DNA of 64,000 bases, taken from the NCBI GenBank assembly GCA_964276235.1, contig CAXYEK010000001.1, positions 372,001 through 436,000 on the forward strand, given 5' to 3'. The stretch is from SCGC-AAA076-P13 sp964276235 (GTDB taxonomy: Bacteria > Pseudomonadota > Gammaproteobacteria > Magnimaribacterales > D2472). Below are positions 16,576-24,885 of this stretch, in pieces. Every line of letters begins with the position of its first letter. Positions within the stretch are counted from its first letter, which is position 1. The translations under genes were made by a program, and so were the position numbers. Below the pieces are notes generated by a model that saw nothing but the letters and a program-made list of their open reading frames with translations, was not told where the DNA came from and ran no database searches.

Positions 16576-18207
16576 TCAATTTGGCCAGTAAATTAATTCA
16601 TCTCCATCTTTATATTCTGTAACTGGCTTGTCTATCGTTACTGGCATGAAAACTGATTGAGGCCATTTTGTTTTAGGCATTGATTCAACATGTTCATCCA
16701 GCTTTTTATTTAATAAATTTTTAACTGCTACCTCTTTTATAGCAAGATTATTCTGCTCATACGGATCACTGTTCAAGTCATATAAATATTCTTGTTTCTG
16801 AGGGAATGTTGATCTCATTAATTTCCAATGATCATGAATAATTGCTTGATATGATGCATTCTTCCAATAAAGTGTTTCATGCGGTTCTCCACTTTTTTGA
16901 TTCGTTAAAAACGGAATTAGGTTTACTCCATCTATTTCGATTTCTTTTGGAGGCTCAATATTAGCAGCACCTAAGATAGTACTAAAAATATCAGTATGAT
17001 GAATTCTTTTTTCATATTTAATATTTTTATCTATTTTTGCAGGCCACTTTGCAAAAAAGGGTATATGCATACCACCTTCAAAATGAGTTAATTTCCAGCC
17101 TCGATATGGTTTATTTATATCATGTAATCCAATATACCCAGCCCCACCATTATCTGATGTAAAGATTATTAAGGTATTTTCTGTTAAACCATTTTCTTCT
17201 AAAGTAGAAACAATTTTTCCAATTGATCTATCAAGTGCTTCAATCATTCCTGCATACACTTGAAGTGTGTGATTACCCATATGATCATGTTTTTCATAAT
17301 CTTTTTTCAAAGACTGAAGAGGGTTATGTGGAGCAAAATGCCCTAAATAGATAAAGAAAGGCCTATCCTTATTATTGTTGATTACTTTCACAGCTTCATC
17401 AGTATAGTAATCAGTTATATAACCACCTGGTTTGAACGATTCACTTCCATTAAAGTTTACTGCAAATTGTGATGATGCCCACACCATATCTTCTATACTA
17501 GAATCAATTTTTGCATTCACAATATCAGGATGATTCTTTGGAAAATATAAGCTGCTATTAAGCATAAGACTATCATCAAAGCCTTGATCATTGGGCTTCA
17601 TACCATCTGTAAATCCGCCTAAATGCCACTTGCCGATGTGCGCAGTGTAGTAACCATTTTTTTGAAGCATCTCTGCGATAGTTATTTCTTTGTTTGGTAA
17701 CCCGCCAATAGATAGACCAACTTCGTCCCATTGAACATCTTCTAGCTCAATATTTTCAAGATCTCCATCTCTTCTCATCAAATTCATAATTCTTGCCGCT
17801 TTGACTGGATAGGGAGTGAACTCGAAGCCATATCTACTTGAGTATCTTCCTGTCATTATTGCAGCTCTTGAGGGAGAACAGACAGGACTAGCAGCATACC
17901 CATTTAAAAACGCCACGCCTTCTCTTGCTAGATTGTCTATGTTTGGTGTGATCAGCGAACCATCAGCTGCGCCACCATTATAAAAAGAGACGTCATTGAA
18001 CCCCATATCGTCTGCAAGTATTAATATAATATTAGGTTTATTAGTTTTATCTTTAATATCGCCAACTGCCCATTCTGTTTCTTTGTTCTCTGCAATTGGA
18101 TTATTAAGATTAATAACAACAGGCAAAAGCTCAAGCACTATTTCCCTTTTAAAAATAAAAGTTATAAAAACTAATAGTAGTAATGATAAGAAGATAAGTT
18201 TTTTCAT
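16576..18207 (-). CDS. Exported or membrane-anchored sulfatase (Cys-type)
   Basis: The likely start is the ATG at 18207, giving 543 residues and a clean N-terminal hydrophobic segment (KKLIFLSLLLLVFITFIF). The open frame extends to 18324 but that start would overlap the divergent DUF4212 gene. Type I sulfatase features are NIILILADDMGFND (metal ligands), the CSPSR motif at residues 110-114 whose Cys is turned into formylglycine, and GKWHLGG. It would remove sulfate from a sugar or alcohol sulfate in the periplasm. It seems to head the ten-gene operon. No formylglycine-generating enzyme or anSME is visible nearby. Confidence 0.87.
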   Translation of the reverse strand: MKKLIFLSLLLLVFITFIFKREIVLELLPVVINLNNPIAENKETEWAVGDIKDKTNKPNIILILADDMGFNDVSFYNGGAADGSLITPNIDNLAREGVAFLNGYAASPVCSPSRAAIMTGRYSSRYGFEFTPYPVKAARIMNLMRRDGDLENIELEDVQWDEVGLSIGGLPNKEITIAEMLQKNGYYTAHIGKWHLGGFTDGMKPNDQGFDDSLMLNSSLYFPKNHPDIVNAKIDSSIEDMVWASSQFAVNFNGSESFKPGGYITDYYTDEAVKVINNNKDRPFFIYLGHFAPHNPLQSLKKDYEKHDHMGNHTLQVYAGMIEALDRSIGKIVSTLEENGLTENTLIIFTSDNGGAGYIGLHDINKPYRGWKLTHFEGGMHIPFFAKWPAKIDKNIKYEKRIHHTDIFSTILGAANIEPPKEIEIDGVNLIPFLTNQKSGEPHETLYWKNASYQAIIHDHWKLMRSTFPQKQEYLYDLNSDPYEQNNLAIKEVAVKNLLNKKLDEHVESMPKTKWPQSVFMPVTIDKPVTEYKDGDELIYWPN

Positions 18208-18304
18208 AAGGCCTATAAATCTTATTACAAATGCAGTAATGATGGTACAGAAAAAATATGGGTACTTATGTGCATTTAAAATCAGGCATATTGATAATAA
18301 TTGA

Positions 18305-18319
18305 TATGATATTCCCATG
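18305..18319 (+). promoter_or_regulatory. -10-like hexamer 6 nt before the DUF4212 start codon
   Basis: TATGAT (18305-18310) is followed by six bases and ATG at 18317, and there is no Shine-Dalgarno sequence. This places a likely transcription start at or next to the start codon (leaderless mRNA). The same layout occurs before coaD and ilvD. Confidence 0.45.
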
Positions 18320-18577
18320 AACAATGATTATTGGCGAGCAAATCTAAAGATCCTTTCAATTCTTTTATTGATATGGTTTTTAGTATCTTTTGGTTTTGGA
18401 ATTCTATGGTCTGACTTCTTAGATCAATATCAAATAGGCGGGTTCAAGGTTGGATTCTGGTTTGCTCAACAAGGAAGTATTTATTTTTTTGTGCTGCTTA
18501 TTTTTGTTTACATATATCTTATGAACAAATTAGATAAAAAGTATTTTCCAGAATCTAAAGAGGACGAAAAGAAATAA
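18317..18577 (+). CDS. DUF4212: small subunit of sodium:solute symporter
   Basis: An 86-residue membrane protein with two hydrophobic helices and the DUF4212 motifs NLKILSILLLIWFLVSFGFG and GFWFAQQGSIY. In the VC_2705 group, this small protein is encoded just upstream of a large SSS symporter and is taken to be its partner. Its stop TAA shares a base with the symporter's ATG (TAATG), indicating translational coupling. It is divergent from the sulfatase operon. Confidence 0.88.
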   Translation: MNNDYWRANLKILSILLLIWFLVSFGFGILWSDFLDQYQIGGFKVGFWFAQQGSIYFFVLLIFVYIYLMNKLDKKYFPESKEDEKK

Positions 18578-20325
18578 TGGACACTCAATCCTTAACTTAT
18601 CTTTTTGTTGGATTATCTTTTGCTCTTTATATTGGCATAGCTATTTGGTCTAGAGCTAAATCTACAAATGACTTTTATATAGCTGGCAAAGGTGTTCATC
18701 CAATAGCAAATGGCATGGCTACAGCTGCAGACTGGATGTCTGCTGCTTCTTTTATCTCTATGGCAGGCCTCATAGCTTTTTTAGGTAAAGATGGATCGGT
18801 TTATTTAATGGGTTGGACAGGAGGCTATGTCTTACTAGCTCTTTTACTAGCTCCGTATTTAAGAAAATTTGGACAATACACTGTCCCAGATTTTATAGGG
18901 ACTAGATATTATTCAAATGCAGCAAGGTTAGTTGCCGTGGTTTGCTTAATATTTGTTTCTTTTACATACGTAGCAGGGCAAATGAGAGGAGTTGGGATTG
19001 TCTTTTCAAGGTTCCTTGAAGTGGATATAAACCAGGGCGTTATTATTGGAATGTGTATTGTTTTCTTTTATGCAGTTCTAGGAGGAATGAAAGGCATAAC
19101 TTACACCCAAGTTGCTCAATATTGTGTATTAATTTTTGCATACCTAGTTCCAGCTATATTCATTTCTATTTTAATGACGGGCAATCCAATTCCGCAATTA
19201 GGCTTTGGAGATACTTTAATAGATAGCTCAACGTATCTTTTAGATAAGCTAGATAAGGTAACCGTAGAACTTGGCTTTACTGCATATACACAAAACAGTA
19301 AAAGTACTATAGATATATTTTGTATAACAGCTGCACTGATGTTTGGTACCGCAGGACTTCCTCATGTAATTGTAAGATTTTTTACTGTTCCCAAGGTTAG
19401 TGACGCTAGAAAGTCTGCAGGCTATGCTCTAGTTTTTATAGCTATTTTATATAGTACTGCACCGGCAGTATCTGCTTTTGCTAGAATGAATTTTATTGAT
19501 TCAGTTCAAGAGACCGAATACAAATCAGCTCCAAGTTGGTTTAAGAATTGGGAAAATATAGGTCTGATAGCTTGGAAAGATAAAAACAATGATGGACTTA
19601 TTCAATACTCAGCTGGAAATGCATTAGAAGGAGTAAAGCCAAAATTCAATTCAGAGACGGGAGAGTTTGGAGAAAGAAGTGTTAGCAATCTACCAAATAA
19701 TAATAATAATAATGAGATTTATATTGATAGAGATATTATGGTACTAGCTAACCCAGAAATAGCTCAACTACCTGGATGGGTAATAGCATTAGTTGCAGCA
19801 GGTGCCCTAGCTGCCGCTTTATCAACCGCTGCTGGTTTGTTGTTAGTTATATCTGCATCTATATCTCATGATCTTCTCAAGAAAACTCTAATGCCTAATA
19901 TTTCTGAGAAGCAGGAACTATTTTATGCAAGATGCTCGGCAGCAGTAGCAATCTTAATAGCAGGATTATTTGGTATATACCCACCAGGCTTCGTTGCTCA
20001 AGTGGTTGCCTTTGCATTCGGTTTAGCCGCATCAACAATATTCCCAGCGCTCTTGATGGGCATTTTTTATAAACGACTTAATAAAGAGGGAGCTATAGCA
20101 GGGATGATTTCTGGATTAATAGTTACAGCCTCTTACATCATTTACTTTAAGTTCTTAAATACACATTTAAATACATCAGATAATTGGTTTATAGGTATAT
20201 CTCCAGAGGGATTTGGCTTTATCGGAATGCTAATTAATTTTATAATAGCTATAACTATTTCATCTTTTTATGCGAAACCGCCAGATCACGTATACGAAAT
20301 GGTTGATAGCATTAGAAGGCCATAA
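18577..20325 (+). CDS. Sodium:solute symporter, VC_2705/ActP-like
   Basis: A 582-residue SSS-family protein with at least 13 membrane helices and the family segment FTVPKVSDARKSAGYA. It imports a short-chain monocarboxylate such as acetate or another anion with Na+. A loop near residues 325-385 is longer than in ActP. It includes an EF-hand-like DKNNDGLIQY (though lacking the terminal Glu) and a run of six Asn coded by (AAT)6. The following SDR and acyl-CoA ligase suggest an imported acid that is activated to CoA, but that is inference. Confidence 0.87.
   Translation: MDTQSLTYLFVGLSFALYIGIAIWSRAKSTNDFYIAGKGVHPIANGMATAADWMSAASFISMAGLIAFLGKDGSVYLMGWTGGYVLLALLLAPYLRKFGQYTVPDFIGTRYYSNAARLVAVVCLIFVSFTYVAGQMRGVGIVFSRFLEVDINQGVIIGMCIVFFYAVLGGMKGITYTQVAQYCVLIFAYLVPAIFISILMTGNPIPQLGFGDTLIDSSTYLLDKLDKVTVELGFTAYTQNSKSTIDIFCITAALMFGTAGLPHVIVRFFTVPKVSDARKSAGYALVFIAILYSTAPAVSAFARMNFIDSVQETEYKSAPSWFKNWENIGLIAWKDKNNDGLIQYSAGNALEGVKPKFNSETGEFGERSVSNLPNNNNNNEIYIDRDIMVLANPEIAQLPGWVIALVAAGALAAALSTAAGLLLVISASISHDLLKKTLMPNISEKQELFYARCSAAVAILIAGLFGIYPPGFVAQVVAFAFGLAASTIFPALLMGIFYKRLNKEGAIAGMISGLIVTASYIIYFKFLNTHLNTSDNWFIGISPEGFGFIGMLINFIIAITISSFYAKPPDHVYEMVDSIRRP
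19696..19713 (+). repeat. (AAT)6 trinucleotide run in symporter gene
   Basis: Six perfect AAT units encode six Asn in a non-conserved soluble loop. Length changes in multiples of three would keep the frame. Confidence 0.9.
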
Positions 20326-20327
20326 TT

Positions 20328-21041
20328 ATGAAGAAAGTAGCAGTAATAGGATCGTCAGGAGCTATAGGGAATGCTTTCCTAGAACATTACATTAAAGATG
20401 AATCTGTTGAGAATATATTTTCCTTTTCAAGATCAAATATTTCTATTGAAAATAACAAAGTTATACATAGCCTTATAGATGTCGAAAATGAAGCTAGCAT
20501 TCAAAAAGCAGCCGAAAGCTTGGAAGAGGTAAGGCTTGATGAGATTATTATTGCAAGTGGCTTATTGCATACAAAAGATTTTGGACCAGAGAAAAGTATT
20601 AGGGACCTCAAAGCAGATAATATTTTAAAAATACTAAGTGTTAATACAGTTGGACCAGCAATTGTAGGCAAATATTTCCTTCCTCTATTAAATAAAAATA
20701 ATAAAAGTGTCATGGCTTTTTTAAGTGCAAGAGTGGGAAGCATTTCTGAAAATAAACTAGGTGGATGGTATTCATATCGAGCAAGTAAGGCCGCACTCAA
20801 TCAAATCATTAAAAATTTTAGCATAGAGATAAATAGAGTTAACCCTCAAGCAATCATATTAGGTCTTCAGCCAGGCACGGTTGAAAGCAACTTTAGCCAA
20901 CCATTCAAGAAAAATGTGAAGGAGGGTAATCTTTTCACAGCTGAATACAGCGTTAGCATGCTTTTAAATGTTATAAATTCTTGTACTACAAAAGATTCAG
21001 GAAAACTTATTGGTTGGGATGGCGAAGAAATCAAACCTTAG
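20328..21041 (+). CDS. SDR family protein (C-factor-like)
   Basis: A 237-residue short-chain dehydrogenase with a glycine-rich loop (VIGSSGAIGNAF) at the N-terminus, an SVMAFLSARVGS segment carrying the catalytic Ser, and WYSYRASKAALNQI (Tyr-Lys). The layout resembles the CsgA/C-factor group, whose substrates are poorly known. It follows the symporter by 2 bp and precedes the acyl-CoA ligase by 50 bp. It may act on an acyl or hydroxyacyl intermediate. Confidence 0.83.
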   Translation: MKKVAVIGSSGAIGNAFLEHYIKDESVENIFSFSRSNISIENNKVIHSLIDVENEASIQKAAESLEEVRLDEIIIASGLLHTKDFGPEKSIRDLKADNILKILSVNTVGPAIVGKYFLPLLNKNNKSVMAFLSARVGSISENKLGGWYSYRASKAALNQIIKNFSIEINRVNPQAIILGLQPGTVESNFSQPFKKNVKEGNLFTAEYSVSMLLNVINSCTTKDSGKLIGWDGEEIKP

Positions 21042-21091
21042 TTGCCTTATTTAAGATTTAAGTATTAAAATTAATTTTTTAAGGAAAAATT

Positions 21092-22606
21092 ATGTCAATA
21101 AAATATTATGATTGGGCTAAGTTTCAGGCTAATACTAGGCCAAATAAAATTGCTATAAGAGAATTAGATACAAATAGAGAATTCACCTATCAAGATCTAG
21201 AAGATAGATCTTCAAAGCTTGCAGAATATCTTCAGAAATCTGGAGTTAAGAAAGGTGATAGAGTTGGTATCTTATCTATGAATTGTTCTGAGTTTTTTGA
21301 ACTAGAGTTTGCATGTGCCAAAATTGGCGCTATAGAACTTCCTCTTAATTGGAGGCTTACAAAGCCTGAGCTTGATTATATTCTCAATGATAGTGAACCA
21401 AGGGTGCTTATCTATGACAAGCCTTTTGAAGAAATGGTTAAAGAGCTTCAAGTTGATTGTAATATTTCAGAAATATTACAAATCGATCAGTTAAATCAAG
21501 ATAATGAATATGAATTAGCTCTCAATGATGCCTCAGGATCTTATCAAAAAGAAGAAGTAACTTTAGATGACAACATCATGATCATGTATACGTCAGGCAC
21601 AACTGGAAATCCAAAAGGAGCTATGATCACTCATCAGATGCAACTTTTTAATGTCATTAATTTAGGAATTTCTGCTGCTGTAACGCCTGAGGCAATTCAT
21701 TTAGTTGTCCTTCCTCTATTTCATACTGGAGGTATGAATTGTTATTCAAATCCAATCTTACATTCAGGTGGAGAGCTTATTTTAGTTAGAGAGTTTGAGC
21801 CGGGACGAGTATTGTCAATAATTGGAAACCCTGAATATGGCATTACACATTTATTTGCAGTTCCAGCACCTTATCAATTCATGATGAACCATCCTGACTT
21901 CAATACAACAGACTTATCAAGAGTTAAATATGCTGGTGTTGGTGGCGCACCTTGTGCAGAAGCTATTCTTAAGTCGTATATAGGTCGAGGGGTTTCCATG
22001 CAACAGGGATGGGGAATGACTGAGACAAGTCCAGGTGCGACTGGATTAGAGTCATCTGAGGCTGAAAGAAAAATAGGCTCAGCTGGTAAACCTCTTTTAC
22101 ATACAGAAATTAAAATTGTTGGTGAAGATGGTGAAGAGCTACCTCATAGTGAGGTAGGCGAAATTTATATTAAAGGACCAAATATTACTCCTGGCTATTG
22201 GAGAAAAGAAGAAGCCACAAGAGAGTCATTTATTGATGGTTGGTTAAAAACAGGAGATGCTGCTTACTTTGATGATGAAGGATTTTTATATATTGTTGAT
22301 AGATGGAAAGATATGTATATCTCTGGAGGAGAAAATGTATATCCTGCCGAAGTTGAGAATGTAATATATCAATTACCGCAAATTGCTGAAGTTGGAGTCA
22401 TTGGAGTCGATAGTGAGAAGTGGGGTGAAACAGGCAAGGCTTATATTGCATTAAAGCCTGATCAAAAAATAACAGCAGAAGAGGTCATAGATCATTGTCT
22501 TAAAAATCTAGCCAAGTACAAGATACCTGAATCTGTAGAATTCATTGAGGCGCTTCCAAGAAACGCAACTGGAAAAGTCTTAAAGAGATCTTTAAGAGAA
22601 ATCTAA
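21092..22606 (+). CDS. Acyl-CoA synthetase (AMP-forming)
   Basis: A 504-residue class I adenylate-forming ligase. The P-loop is MYTSGTTGNPKG, the hinge is TGDAAYFDDEGFLYIVDR, followed by DMYISGGENVYPAEVE, and the catalytic Lys lies in RNATGKVLKR near the C-terminus. It makes acyl-AMP and then acyl-CoA from a carboxylic acid with ATP. A Shine-Dalgarno AAGGA precedes the ATG. It closes the symporter-SDR operon before a strong bidirectional terminator. Acid specificity (medium or long chain, or cyclic) cannot be read. Confidence 0.88.
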   Translation: MSIKYYDWAKFQANTRPNKIAIRELDTNREFTYQDLEDRSSKLAEYLQKSGVKKGDRVGILSMNCSEFFELEFACAKIGAIELPLNWRLTKPELDYILNDSEPRVLIYDKPFEEMVKELQVDCNISEILQIDQLNQDNEYELALNDASGSYQKEEVTLDDNIMIMYTSGTTGNPKGAMITHQMQLFNVINLGISAAVTPEAIHLVVLPLFHTGGMNCYSNPILHSGGELILVREFEPGRVLSIIGNPEYGITHLFAVPAPYQFMMNHPDFNTTDLSRVKYAGVGGAPCAEAILKSYIGRGVSMQQGWGMTETSPGATGLESSEAERKIGSAGKPLLHTEIKIVGEDGEELPHSEVGEIYIKGPNITPGYWRKEEATRESFIDGWLKTGDAAYFDDEGFLYIVDRWKDMYISGGENVYPAEVENVIYQLPQIAEVGVIGVDSEKWGETGKAYIALKPDQKITAEEVIDHCLKNLAKYKIPESVEFIEALPRNATGKVLKRSLREI

Positions 22607-22629
22607 TCTCAAATTAATTTAATCCAAAA

Positions 22630-22656
22630 AAAAACCCGGTATAAAACCGGGTTTTT
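22630..22656. terminator. Bidirectional Rho-independent terminator
   Basis: A perfect 11-bp inverted repeat AAAAACCCGGT (22630-22640), loop ATAAA, ACCGGGTTTTT (22646-22656). The GC core ACCCGG with flanking A and T runs works on both strands, ending the acyl-CoA ligase operon (plus) and proteorhodopsin (minus). Confidence 0.93.
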
Positions 22657-22676
22657 AATTTAACTATTAAAGTTAA

Positions 22677-23429
22677 CTAGTGCGAATGACTAGACTCTTT
22701 AACTGCAACATTCCAAATGATTAAACCAAATAGAATCTTGTTAACAAAGTCAGCAAGGTTATAGATAAGGTTTAAGTTAAGAGCTGATCCACCGTCACCC
22801 ATTAGGTAACCTGTGAAATAACCTACAGGATAAATCGCCCAACCAAAGATGATGATATACATCATTGTGTTGTAAGCTGATTGCACAGCAGGACTTGCAG
22901 TATTACAAGCAGATTTTCCTTCTCCAGCCCATAGTTCATAAATCATGTATACCCAAGCTAAACATCCAATAATGAATGCAGGCCAAGCTGCCATAATTCC
23001 TGCCTCACCCATGTATCCAAACACAAGCATAACAAGAGAACCAACTAGTAATTTCTTAAATAATGATCCAGCAACATTAGTTGCAGCAGCAAGAATTAAG
23101 TAGAATTCACATATTAATAAAGGAACTGTTAGTAACCAGTCAATGTATCTAAATACAGTTGGTGAGTCACCAGTTTCAATCCATACCCCTCTCATGTACA
23201 TGTAATGCCAGAAAGCAATACCAGTAACAAGACCAGATACAGTTAATGATGTTTTCCATTTTGCAGAAACTCTATCTCTTTCAACAAAGAAAAATACAGT
23301 AGATGCTAATAGAGCAGCAGTAACTAACCAAAAAGAAACACCAGTGTAATCACTAGCATCAAGGTCACCACCACCTGCAGCAAATGTGGGAAGTGCGATA
23401 GCACTACCTAATAATAATAACAATTTCAT
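22677..23429 (-). CDS. Green-absorbing proteorhodopsin
   Basis: A 250-residue light-driven proton pump with a cleavable N-terminal signal and seven helices. His75, proton acceptor Asp97, Thr101, donor Glu108 and retinal-binding Lys231 are present. Residue 105 is Leu, the green-tuned state. From memory it is almost identical to the EBAC31A08 protein, differing near the C-terminus (ending SSHSH). It has a good ribosome-binding site (AGGAG, 7 nt spacing), a recognisable promoter and its own strong terminator, so it is likely a highly expressed single gene. No retinal synthesis genes (blh, crt) are in the window. Confidence 0.98.
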   Translation of the reverse strand: MKLLLLLGSAIALPTFAAGGGDLDASDYTGVSFWLVTAALLASTVFFFVERDRVSAKWKTSLTVSGLVTGIAFWHYMYMRGVWIETGDSPTVFRYIDWLLTVPLLICEFYLILAAATNVAGSLFKKLLVGSLVMLVFGYMGEAGIMAAWPAFIIGCLAWVYMIYELWAGEGKSACNTASPAVQSAYNTMMYIIIFGWAIYPVGYFTGYLMGDGGSALNLNLIYNLADFVNKILFGLIIWNVAVKESSHSH

Positions 23430-23487
23430 ATATAACTCCTATAGTTTTACGAAGTAAAAATTACTCCCCCTTTTTATATGCATAACC

Positions 23488-23516
23488 ATGATATATAGAT
23501 TTATTCCATGTATCAA
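23488..23516 (-). promoter_or_regulatory. Sigma-70-type promoter of proteorhodopsin
   Basis: Read on the minus strand: -35 TTGATA (23511-23516), 17-bp spacer, -10 TATCAT (23488-23493). The predicted start near 23480 leaves a roughly 50-nt leader that ends in an AGGAG site and contains a small TTTTAC/GTAAAA hairpin (23445-23459). Confidence 0.65.
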
Positions 23517-23581
23517 ATTTTTTACCTGTTTTTTTTATATACTAAAAATCACATATATTTTGCTAAATAATCAATGTTTAG

Positions 23582-23596
23582 TATGATTTGCATATG
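23582..23596 (+). promoter_or_regulatory. -10-like hexamer 6 nt before the coaD start codon
   Basis: TATGAT (23582-23587) lies exactly 6 nt before ATG 23594 and no Shine-Dalgarno is visible, matching the leaderless layout of DUF4212 and ilvD. Confidence 0.45.
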
Positions 23597-24076
23597 AGAG
23601 TTGCTATTTATCCTGGTTCATTCGATCCCATAACATATGGGCACATGGATATTATTGATAGAGGGTGTGGACTATTTGATAAAGTGATAGTTGCAATAGC
23701 AAAAAGTGAAGCAAAAAATCCAATGTTTTCTCTTGAAGATAGAATTAACTTAGCTGCATCTATATACGAAGGCAACGAGAAAGTTGAAGTTGTTGGGTTC
23801 CCTAGAAAATTAACTGTTGATTTAGCTAAAGACTATAAAGCCTGTGCAATCATAAGAGGTTTAAGAGCTGTTTCAGACTTTGAATATGAGTTTCAATTAG
23901 CTACCATGAATAGATCTTTAGCTCCTGATATTGAAAGCATCTTTCTTACTCCTAAAGAAAGCCTTATTTACGTATCATCTAGTTTAATTAAAGAAATTTC
24001 TGACCTTAAGGGTGATATTTCTAAATTTGTTCACCCAACAGTAGAGCAGGCACTAAGAGCAAAGCTAGAAACTTAA
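23594..24076 (+). CDS. coaD: Phosphopantetheine adenylyltransferase
   Basis: A 160-residue cytosolic enzyme of CoA synthesis (4'-phosphopantetheine + ATP to dephospho-CoA). The N-terminal YPGSFDPITYGH holds the nucleotidyltransferase TxGH motif. RGLRAVSDFEYE and VSSSLIKEI are also family features. The frame opens two codons earlier at a TTG, but MRVAIYPGSFDP from ATG 23594 fits the family best. It converges on mutM with a 4-bp overlap; coaD-mutM adjacency is also seen in E. coli. Confidence 0.96.
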   Translation: MRVAIYPGSFDPITYGHMDIIDRGCGLFDKVIVAIAKSEAKNPMFSLEDRINLAASIYEGNEKVEVVGFPRKLTVDLAKDYKACAIIRGLRAVSDFEYEFQLATMNRSLAPDIESIFLTPKESLIYVSSSLIKEISDLKGDISKFVHPTVEQALRAKLET

Positions 24077-24882
24077 CTCTGACATCCCTTACAAAAGAAA
24101 GTTGCTCTGTTATTGATATTAATTTTTAATATCTCTTTTTTACATTTCTTACATTCAAGACCTTCTCTGCCATATACATTCAATTTAAATTTGAAATAAC
24201 CTGGGCTTCCATCTGCAGAATAGAAATCTTTTAAAGTTGTTCCACCCACCTTTATAGCAGCGTTAAGAATTTTTTTTGATGAATCTGTTATATTTTTACA
24301 ATCAATTTTTTTTAATTTCGATGCTATTTTATTAGGGTTTACCGAGGCAAGATAAAGTGCTTCTGAAGCATAAATATTACCAATGCCAACAACATTTTTT
24401 TGATTCATGATCAAACTTTTAATATTAGTTTTAGATTTTTTACATATAGCAAAAAGATATTCATCATTAAAATCATCTGATAATGGCTCTGGACCAAGAT
24501 GAGAAATTAATCTGTGTTCACTAATGTCTTTTGCAAGATGTAGCGAGCCAAATCTTCTAGGATCATTAAAAATTATTCTCTCTTTATCAAAAATAAATTC
24601 TACATGGTCATGCTTCAAAAAATGGTTATCATTTTTTTTTGCTATCCTTAAGCTTCCTGACATTCCAAGATGAAGGATTATATTTGTACTTTTCAAAGTA
24701 ATGATTAAATATTTTGCGCGCCTGTCTAGGTTTTTTATAGTTTGATTAATGGTAGAAGTTTCGAAATTCTTTTCTACTTTCCACCTAAGACTTCTATTAT
24801 GAATTTTGACATCCTTAATAGTAGAGTTTTTAAATTTTTGTATAGCTCTTAGGGTCGTCTCAACCTCTGGCAATTCTGGCAT
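24073..24882 (-). CDS. mutM: Formamidopyrimidine-DNA glycosylase
   Basis: A 269-residue base-excision repair glycosylase/AP-lyase for 8-oxoguanine and Fapy lesions. It keeps the essential N-terminus PELPEVET (Pro2 nucleophile, Glu3), the H2TH region and QKNVVGIGNIYASEAL. The C-terminal zinc finger is CKKCKK...CKGC. It follows tolC with a 3-bp gap on the same strand, so both are probably co-transcribed under the same repressor site. Confidence 0.96.
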   Translation of the reverse strand: MPELPEVETTLRAIQKFKNSTIKDVKIHNRSLRWKVEKNFETSTINQTIKNLDRRAKYLIITLKSTNIILHLGMSGSLRIAKKNDNHFLKHDHVEFIFDKERIIFNDPRRFGSLHLAKDISEHRLISHLGPEPLSDDFNDEYLFAICKKSKTNIKSLIMNQKNVVGIGNIYASEALYLASVNPNKIASKLKKIDCKNITDSSKKILNAAIKVGGTTLKDFYSADGSPGYFKFKLNVYGREGLECKKCKKEILKININNRATFFCKGCQS

Positions 24883-24885
24883 TAA

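Noticed and set aside
18208..18324. Longer N-terminus of the sulfatase from 18324
   Set aside because: It would overlap the start of the divergent DUF4212 gene and put a second hydrophobic segment before a clean signal sequence starting at 18207.
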